DNA from: Seminavis robusta
Taxonomy: Eukaryota > Bacillariophyta > Bacillariophyceae > Naviculales > Naviculaceae
Reading direction: 5' to 3'
Assembly: GCA_903772945.1 (NCBI GenBank)
Contig: CAICTM010000566.1
Location: 1-59,393 of the forward strand
Length of the DNA: 59,393 bases
In this document: piece after piece, positions 51,801 to 59,393 of the stretch
Numbering within the stretch: the first letter of the stretch is position 1
How the letters are laid out: every line of letters begins with the position of its first letter
Position numbers and translations under genes: made by a program
The notes under the pieces: generated by a model
Seen by the model: the letters and a program-made list of their open reading frames with translations, nothing else
Told to the model about the DNA's origin: nothing
The model's database searches: none

Positions 51801-54297
51801 GAAGAGCTGGATGGAGCCCTGGCGAAGCATGAGAAGCGCGTGACAAAGAAAAAGTTCAAGCAGGCTGGTATGTGTAGAGACGCTCTTGATTCAGCGATGT
51901 TCTTTCCCTCACTCTTTGCCTCCTGTTGCTGCCAGTCTACGACGTTCTAGGCGCCGGCGAGGGCAGTGCTTGGGTGGCTACTGTCTCCGAAGATACCCTG
52001 AAAGATGAGATGTCGGGTGACTCCAACCGCTTGTATCAGCTGCTCATGGAAGGCAAGAAAGCCTACAATTTAGAACTCGTGGATGCGGCAACGTTGTGCG
52101 CTGCAGCTGCCCGTGATGACATCTTCTCGGCCAAGCAGCTTGGGGCACTGGCGGAACGTGCGGATGAAAGGGAGATCAAGGCTGCAGAAGAGGCTGGACG
52201 CGAGATAATTGAGAGTGAAAAGCGTGAAGCCCTTGAGAATGAGCGCGTCTCTATGGAAAAGAAAGCAGCTCGGCTGAAGTTTGAACGCGGTGCAATTGTG
52301 CAAATCAAAGACTTGAAGAGCGAACCATCTCTGAACGGACGGCTTGCCCACTACATGTAAGTATCACACTTCGCAGTGAATCCGGTGTAGCTCTGGATAC
52401 ATATTGCTCACTTTCTCTTTCCTTAAATCGCAGGGGCATCGGTTCTGGGGAACGCTACGTTCTCCGCCTGAATGAAGGACGAGAGATTGCGCTGCGAAGG
52501 TTCAATTTCATCAAGTGGTCGGGAATCGGCAACGCCAATTGGGGACCTCCACCCGGCAAAAACAAGAAGTCGCACTCGTGGTCTTGCAACTGTTGCACAT
52601 TCCTCCACGAAGGCTACGATGCAAACGATCTGAATACATGTACGATATGCGGAACATCGCGGGATGAAGCGAAGAAGCATGGCCCACTTGGTAACAACAA
52701 CGACGATTCGTGGACTTGTGATGATTGTACTTTTCTGAACGCTAACAAAGCCAATTTATGTTGGATGTGCGGATCAGAGAACGTCAAAATGAAGGTTCCT
52801 ACCACCGCCGTCAGCGCCAAGAATGGAGATGGCTCCGCCAACCCAAACAGACTCGATCATCACGCTTCCAGCAATGGACAGTATCACGGCATGGAATCGA
52901 TGAAATCTACGACGGAGACTCCTATTTCGATCGACGTGTCTCTCGAAACGCCTCATTCGGGAAATACTGAACCTTCCAACTTGCAGCCACCAGTATCAAT
53001 GAAATCCGCTGCCACAAAAACTCCCCCGCCAAAGAAACAGAATCCCGGCAAGGAGCCAAAACCCGCAGAGGCAAAGCCTGCAACGAAATCTGCTTCCAAG
53101 GCTTCGCAGCGAGAAACTCGAAAGCTTGCCAATAATCATCCAAAACCTCAAGAGGCGCAAGCAGCAATCAAATCGGCCCCTAAGACCCCCGAGCGAAAAA
53201 ATGGGAAAACTGCGAATCATCCAAAACCTGAAGAGGCAAAAACAAAAACAAAAACAACTGCGAAGAATAAGCAGCCGAAGCCCGATGCGACCAAGCCAAC
53301 AGTCCTTGTGCCATCGGCTGTCTTTGGTTCTCCCAAGTCCCGCAAGAGCACTCGGTCTGCCGAACAGAAGGGGCAAGCCACTCAACCCAGCAACCCCCCC
53401 GACGATGTCCATGCAGAAGCCCATGTCAACTCCGCTTCCAACGCTAAGCCTTCAGAGCAGACAACTACGCAGCTGGCTGAGCAAACCTCACAACCCACTT
53501 CCATGCAGAAGACTCCTGCAGAAAAACCACAGAAGGCCAAGCGGTGCAGATTTGGCATGCATTGCAAGCGTTACAAGAGCGGCAAGTGCAAGTTCGCCCA
53601 TTCTGCCGAGGATATTGCTTCGATGAAGGGCGAAATTCCTGGAAGCGAAGCGGCCCCGAAGGAACACAAGGATCCTCCGGCCACTCCCTCCACAGAGACC
53701 GAATCTGTGAGTACTCATCGGGTCTCTGAGTCTGTGGAAGACACTGATTCGTCTTCCAAATTGATCGAGCATACCATGTTGATCGACAAGACGAAGGTGG
53801 GCTTCATCTTTGGTGGGCCCAAAGGGCAGCGCCTCAAGAGCATGTCAAAGAAAAGCAAGGCATCCATCCGTGTGAACGGGAACGGCCATGTCCGCATTTC
53901 TGGACCTACGCAACAAGCTGTGGACAAGGCTGTGTTGTTGATTGAATCAAGAGATGCCAAGTTCGTGCCACGAAATGGAAGCAATGTTTCGAATTGCACA
54001 AGTACCATTCCCTCGGTGATCAATGGCTCCACAACGCCAGCGAAGAATGAAGAGGAAGGCCAGGACGATCTCCTTTCGTTTCTGCGATCACACAGCAAGG
54101 CGCTGAAGACATCGCCCGAGGCTTTCTGCGAGTGGCTAACCAGCGAGGATATTACGACGCTAGCTGACCTTGTGGAAGCTTGCTCGGACGAGAATTTTCT
54201 CGGGGAAGTCTTTGAAAATGGTCTGAAGAGATTCTCCCGTCATTCGTTCACCAAGAGCGCTGCGGAAATCGTCAACAGTCGCTCTGCCAGCGGGTAG
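48896..54297 (+). CDS. giant J-RING-J-zinc finger-KH multidomain protein
   Basis: Five exons, join(48896..49766,49877..50672,50750..51867,51936..52356,52434..54297), 1,689 residues. All four introns (110, 77, 68 and 77 nt) are GT-AG, and each join keeps frame and domain sense. Domains: J domain with HPD at 35-37; Asp-rich and His/Gln-rich tracts (about 86-165); SAP-like motif (WNIKQLQGECQRRGISIKG); RING with CCAIC...CGHIFCVDCC...CRVC (about 393-455); a second J domain with HPD at 615-617; a beta-rich region (about 700-830); coiled segments; an SH3/KOW-like piece (GAIVQIKDLKS); two RanBP2-type fingers (WSCNCCTF; WTCDDCTFLNANKANLCWMC); a long Lys/Pro/Glu linker; a CCCH finger (CRFGMHCKRYKSGKCKFAH); a KH domain (GFIFGGPKGQRLKSMSKKSK); and a helical end. 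It suggests a co-chaperone and ubiquitin ligase that binds RNA. The combined architecture is not one I know. Confidence 0.88.
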
Positions 54298-54648
54298 ATC
54301 TTCCAGCCGCGTTGCATGAGCACAGGAGGAGGCATGAGAGTTTTTGGGCAAACTTGAATCATTTTGTGGAGAGCAGGGAATACCACTATCGAGTAACCTA
54401 CATCATCGAGTACCTAGAGTGCTTCGTTCGCATATTTTACATCCACCATTTCTAGCGTAGCTACCGCTACCGGTACCCAGGTACTGGTACCGTACCGTGG
54501 GTATAATACCTATGACAGCATTGAAGCAGCTTTGCGGCATTATTTTAAAGCATGCAGCCATCAACGCACCTGTTGATGACCACAGTACATGTAACAGTTT
54601 TTTGTTGGCATCATCTCCTCCAAACATTCACAATAATTGGTAGCGACC
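54298..54648. other. intergenic DNA
   Basis: Short spacer with GGTACC/CCGGTACC and TACCGTACCGT clusters near 54470-54500; no gene. Confidence 0.6.
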
Positions 54649-55694
54649 ATGAGCACTCGATCCGCCGCACTGCTAGTCCGCAGAGGCTTGTCTGCAAGGA
54701 AGAACAGAGTGCTCCTGGGATCGACTGCAGCAAGGGCTTTTGGTGAGTGAGTGCAAAGTCGATCCCTACTGCCAATACGAAAATTGGTATATCTTAAATA
54801 GGCAATTTTAAACACAGATATCGGATGGCAGTCGTTGCTAACTACTGAATGTACTCTGTTTTCTCTGCTTAGCATCATCTGAGGGACTGCCTGATAGTAT
54901 CAAACGTGTAGGACAAGCTTCAGCATTCCCGAATGAGTACCCAGGGCAAGTTTATGCTTTCAACTGGTGCCTCAACAAAGATGGGGTGACACCGCTTCAA
55001 CAGTCGGCTTTTCGCATCACAAAGTCGCTGGACTTGAGAGTTGCCGGCTTGACTCCTCCTGGTTCAATGCCTCTTAAGGTGGGTTGGAAAATTGATGGAT
55101 TATTGGTGATTGGAGTTGGGAGCTCATTCTTTTTGTGTGGTTTGTTGGATACTATATCCTGTTCTTTTTCAGATCAAGGCGGCTGCTGCATCAAAAATGC
55201 CTGAAGCCGGCTCTGAAAGTTTGGAATTTTCAGCATTTGATGCTAGCTCTGAACAAACAAGAGATTTGTTGTCTTTGTCGGACCACCTTTACTGCCCAGA
55301 GGGCCATGTACCAGGAACCAGGACAAGTGTCCGTATCATCACCAACTCTTCGTCGCTGGCACCCAACCTATTGGCGTATCTTGAACGTGCTCCTCGAAAA
55401 GATCCACCAGAGAGTCTTCCCATCACTGTGTATGCATTGGAAGGATCCGGCTATGAATTTGCTGGATATGCAATTGAGGAGGTCGAAGTCCCTATAATCG
55501 ATGAGGATGATGGTAAGGATTGGTCCACTGGAGATGGCAACGTTACACACGAAGCCAAGTCAGTTGCAGCTGTGGTTGTTGCCGGATCTGCACCAGATAT
55601 TTCTCTGGTTGTCGCAGGCATTGAATTGAGCCAGAAAGCTCTTGCCGAAGATGAAGAGGCTCGTGCGGCAGAAAAGGCTGAGAAGCAAGCTTAG
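54649..55694 (+). CDS. mitochondrial protein of unknown function
   Basis: Three exons, join(54649..54742,54873..55078,55173..55694), 273 residues. Introns of 130 nt (GTGAGT...TGCTTAG) and 94 nt (GTGGGT...TTTTCAG) keep the frame. Exon 1 encodes a classic mitochondrial presequence (MSTRSAALLVRRGLSARKNR and ARAFASS), Arg-rich without acidic residues. The mature part has FPNEYPGQVYAFNWCLNKDG, TPLQQSAFRITKSLDLRV and LSDHLYCPEGHVPGTRTSVR, then an alternating strand-helix region and an Ala/Glu/Lys-rich C-terminal helix (EDEEARAAEKAEKQA). I do not recognise the family. The structured appearance and clean splicing make it a confident gene. Confidence 0.8.
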
Positions 55695-56255
55695 AGACCT
55701 TTTTCATGTTGGGTTGTTAATTTCATATTCTCCCTTGAGTACAGATGATGGTCCATCTGAGTTTTAGGATGTGATGCTGTAAAGGCTATGCAATTTAGAA
55801 TATTGTTGCAGGACAGCGACAGTCAGCTTTATAGTGGTATCGATTGTGATACCGGTACCTTACTTTGGCTATTAATAGTTGTGGATTGATCACAGCGTCA
55901 GGCAAAGCTTACCGGTAGAACCCATAGACAAAACTTGGGCAAGGCTGTTGGAGAAGGGGGCTGGGGGAACGGAGCACGCAATTGGCTTCGTTTTAGTTTA
56001 AACGTTGCTACAGTTCGATGTCTGTACCCGCTTCGACCGTCATTCGGCAATAGCACAACCTGACAACTTAGCCAGAAACGAGGCGAACACAGCTTCCGTC
56101 ACTATGACCTGCCCAAGAGATTGCAAAGCACTGTGCTGTTGGCCCGGTGGGCTAGCGACCGCTCAACCGCGGAAGCAAAGTATCGAACGTGCCGTCACTG
56201 CTCACCATTATTCCGTGGTGGTTGGTTGTCGTCAAGTCTCCTACGTTTGCCCTAC
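55695..56255. other. intergenic DNA between convergent genes
   Basis: No gene seen; holds a GATACCGGTACC motif at about 55848. Confidence 0.55.
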
Positions 56256-59200
56256 TCATGAACAAAACGGAACGGCACAATAGGCCCATCTTCAAAATAG
56301 CATCAAGCTGGGTGAGTGCAATCATGTGGTGTAATCGACAAGGATGCTAGCCACAAAACGGCTGAGTACGAATCTTACCTCCTCTCCTCCAAAGTTGTGT
56401 AGCACCAAGCCATATCTTCTCCGTCTGGGTTGCGGCCTGACGAGAGGACAAGAAACCATTAGAACATGCACTCAAGAATGCAAAGACGGCGAGACTCTTG
56501 GACCACGTCGTCTCCAACTTACAGCTGTTCCCATCCAGCCCAGCCTCAGGATAGACATCTGGGGTACGGCTGTGCATGTGTGGAGACTGAGCCGACCAAG
56601 ACTGGCACGACACTCCAGAGGCTGTCACGTTGATATTGCCTCTGTAAGTCCTCTGGTTGTCCTGTTCTAAACCGCACTCTGTACAGTTCCCACAACTAAG
56701 TTCCTCGTCTATTTCCTGCGGATCGGCTTCGCTGATATCCTCACTTTTGACCACGCAGAGAATCACGATCACAGTTAGTTGAGGGGGAAACTGAGCAAAC
56801 AACTCGCGACCAAGGCGAGCCAAGACCCCGCACAAACTTTCTCTCACCAGAAGGGAACAGCACAGTGCTCGTGTCTCTGATTCAAGTCCTGTTGCGCAAG
56901 ATTCAAGAGGTAAACTTCGATGCCGTAGCCATTCAAGCACACGAAAGAACCAAAAGAGTTCGTACCTCAGTGAAGCACCAAGCCCGCTCATTCCCATCTT
57001 CCAATCGTGCAAAGCAAGTATGAGGACTGAAGAGAAGAATCCTTAAACCCATTACCACTTCCATCAGCTCCTTACCTGGGTTTCTGCAATGATTCGATTC
57101 CAAATAAGGCTGTTCTGAGGGTAGCAAGTCATGCTTGTGCGGGAATTGAGAGGACCAATCCTGACAACGCCGACCACTTTTCGTGACAGATACAGTCCCA
57201 CGATAGTCCGATTGTAGTGATTTCCGACTGCCACAAGTAAAACTCTCGGCTCGTTCCTCTTCGGAAGTGCAATAGGGTACATCACAGTACTGGGATATGT
57301 CAGAAAAAAAAGGTGTATGTGAGCGGTATACCAGCGCGATGTTGCTGCGATCTGCGAGACACGAAATTTCCTCGACTTGCCTGCCACACAACAGCTGGAT
57401 CCAAAGTGTAACACCAAGCCCTTTCATCATCGGTTGGATTCCTACAGAAATTCTCTTTCAAGTTCTTGTCGGGCCAAAGAGCCGGCAAGTTGAAGTGATA
57501 GTGTGGATCCTGATTGTCCCAACGCTGACAGGCAATCCCAGTCTCGGTGACATTGATAGTCCCAACATAATCACTTTGATGCCAGTCGTAGGTTCCACAC
57601 TGTGTCAAATTGTCGCTGCTACAGCCTGGTATGGAACAGTAATCCCACCGCTTGAGTGGGTTCATTGTATAACACCAGGTCCTCGCCTCTCCGTCTGGAT
57701 TGCGGCAATAATTCTCTTCCAACCCCAAAAAAGGATACTTGTCGGGCGTTATAGTATGCGCATGAGGCGTTTGCTCATCCCATGGCTGACAAACAAATCC
57801 GGATGCCGTCCGGTTGGTGTTCCCCCTGTAATCAGCCTGTGCCAACGCGAGTGTCCCACAAGTCGTCTTGTCGTCACCCCCGACACCTTCTTCCATCTCG
57901 GCGGTGACATTTTTCTTGGGTTCCTCGTAATACAAAACTTCACACAGTGGCACCTGACAGTAACTAAAGAACACTTCCTCCGGAGTTGTTTGGTTGCCCG
58001 CAAAACACCACGCCGCAGACTCTTGTGTCGGATTGCGACAATAGTTTTCCTCCAAACCCGCGTATTGGTCGGCAAATTGCCACATACTCCACGGCAAACA
58101 GGGCACTCCTTGATTGGTCACATTGATGGTTCCCCGGTAGTCCGATTGTCGTTTGCCCCGGAGGGTACCACAAAGATTGACATTGATCGTGCCATCTATG
58201 GCATCACAAAATGGTACGTCGCAATCTAGCTTTCTCGTGGGACCTCCCGCCGTGTTGGCAATGCACCACGCCCGACTCGCGCCATTGGGATTGCGACAAT
58301 AGTTTTCGGAAAGGTTGGCATCGGGGAATCTCTCGGGCGAGTAATTGTGGCTGTTGGGAAATTGTGAGACCCATCGTTGACAGGGAATGCCCGTTTCACT
58401 GGTATTCTGTCGTCCTCGATAGTCGGCTTGATTGGTGCTGGCCGTCCCGCAAATCAGCACTGTAATGTTGGGGCGTACCAAAATCTCTTCGGTTTTCTTG
58501 GTGGTCAACACCACCACCATGGGGATCCCCAAAGCGAGGAGGACCATCAGAATGCATGCCATCACGTATTTAGTTTTACTGTTTTGTCGTAGTGCTTCAA
58601 AATCTTCCGGTGCCTTTTCGGCCGTGACTACATCTTCATTCTCGACCAATGTGGCACTAATCATGACATTGCTTTCTGCGGGAATGGTCAAGGGTTCTGT
58701 GGGAGGAGGAATGTTGTCATAGTCCGGAATGGATGCCAAGGCTCCCGGTTCTTCTGCTCGCATGGAAGAAGAAAAAACGGTAGAAGATTGTTGATGGGGA
58801 GGACTTGTTGTAGTATAACTGCTCTTGAAGGAAGCAATTTTGCTGCTGCTGCCCAAGTCCAACGGTACATTGATTCGGGAATATCGGACGTCGCTGTTGC
58901 GCTGCAATCCTTCCCCGGGAGCTCCCTTGTAAGCACCGGGTCGTTGAGGTACTATTGCAGATTGTGGTTGTCCATTAGCTGGTGGTGGTGGTCGAGCCTT
59001 CATTTTGGCCTCTGCATCCTCGTCCAGAGCTGGAGGAATGGCGGCTTGGTTCTCCCCAACTGATGAAGCATCGGAATCAGATGCCATGGTCTCCATTCTA
59101 GCTCTTACGTACTTGAGAGCCATCAGATCATCATCGTCATCTCCTCCTCGTCCTTCTTCCAGATCCTTCTGACCATGAGGTTGTTTCCTTGCTACCCCGT

Positions 59201-59360
59201 TGATTGGACTGGGGCTTCGACCGGTACGATTGGCACCAGCAGGTTTCTTATCCCCATTACTATCTTTCTTTTTTGGACTCTCGTGACGGCGATGCCTCTG
59301 GGGACTTTTCGAACGATGATGACGGCGGTGATGATTCGATCCATGCTCCTTGGGGGGCAT
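56256..59360 (-). CDS. type II membrane protein with six kringle domains
   Basis: Seven exons, complement(join(56256..56289,56379..56436,56523..56743,56848..56888,56966..56997,57076..57289,57381..59360)), 859 residues. ATG 59360 opens a basic His/Arg/Ser-rich tail (about 1-270) ending in one membrane helix ([20 protein letters not shown]). The rest is extracellular: six kringles, each with C-G...DYRG...G..C..W...ENYCRNP...AWC and a final C.VP.C. The first four lie in exon 1. Kringles 5 and 6 are split by six introns, some exons being 32, 41, 34 and 58 nt. The first intron (57290-57380) starts with GC in an ideal context (CAG then GCAAGT); the others are GT-AG. Many NxT/S sites suggest glycosylation. 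Kringles bind proteins, so a surface adhesion or recognition role is likely, but the partner is unknown. Confidence 0.9.
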
Positions 59361-59393
59361 CTTGGCGTGGGCCTTGTCTTCGGAAGTAGGTAC

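Noticed and set aside
1..59393. tRNA or rRNA genes
   Set aside because: I found no cloverleaf with a GTTCRANNC T-loop and matching acceptor arms, and no rRNA-like block; a covariance-model scan would settle this.

Overview
This window is nuclear DNA from a photosynthetic stramenopile, most likely a pennate diatom. The supporting signs are mostly single-exon genes with spliceable GT-AG introns of 68-130 nt, wide intergenic spacers full of short GGTACC/ACCGGT and CTAGCTAG palindromes, 27-residue ankyrin-like repeats of the kind common in heterokonts, and signal or targeting peptides of diatom style. The species is not determinable from sequence alone.

Layout. 1-2.7 kb: non-coding, holding a 449-bp miniature inverted-repeat element with a TAA target duplication. 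2.7-6.5 kb: a frameshifted berberine-bridge-type FAD oxidase, then a secreted or plastid-directed JmjC/cupin-like protein whose iron ligands are altered. 7-12.7 kb, minus strand: a class C GPCR with a large, bacterial-looking ectodomain, and a two-pass Cys-rich membrane protein. 13.2-14.6 kb: an ankyrin-like repeat gene whose 3' end is decaying. It has a second, more broken copy in opposite orientation at 28.4-29.4 kb. 15.5 kb: SEC61 gamma. 17-20.5 kb: two small unknown secreted or membrane proteins. 22-23.8 kb: a fused beta-alpha nitrile hydratase with a His-rich linker. 24.3-33.2 kb: four unknown proteins (coiled coil, glycine zipper, two Cys-rich secreted). 33.7-39.2 kb: an MFS transporter, a small prokaryote-like membrane protein and a coiled-coil protein. 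40.5-43.6 kb: two overlapping reading frames that together carry ankyrin, RING, SAP-like and degenerate retropepsin modules. 44.0 kb: a 193-bp near-perfect foldback sitting between two divergent genes. 44.4-47.1 kb: a glycosyltransferase-like type II membrane protein and a QxW (beta-trefoil) lectin-like protein. 48.9-54.3 kb: a five-exon gene for a 1,689-residue protein with two J domains, a RING, SAP-like, RanBP2, CCCH and KH modules. 54.6-55.7 kb: a three-exon mitochondrial protein. 56.3-59.4 kb: a seven-exon membrane protein with six kringle domains.

There are no operons and no obvious single pathway. The most notable items are the J-RING-J-ZnF-KH protein, the His-linker nitrile hydratase, the six-kringle protein with a GC-AG intron and mini-exons, the GPCR with a solute-binding-like ectodomain, and the pseudo-protease RING locus. 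Exon joins were worked out by hand from splice consensus, reading frame and domain continuity. Family assignments are from motif recognition, not searches.
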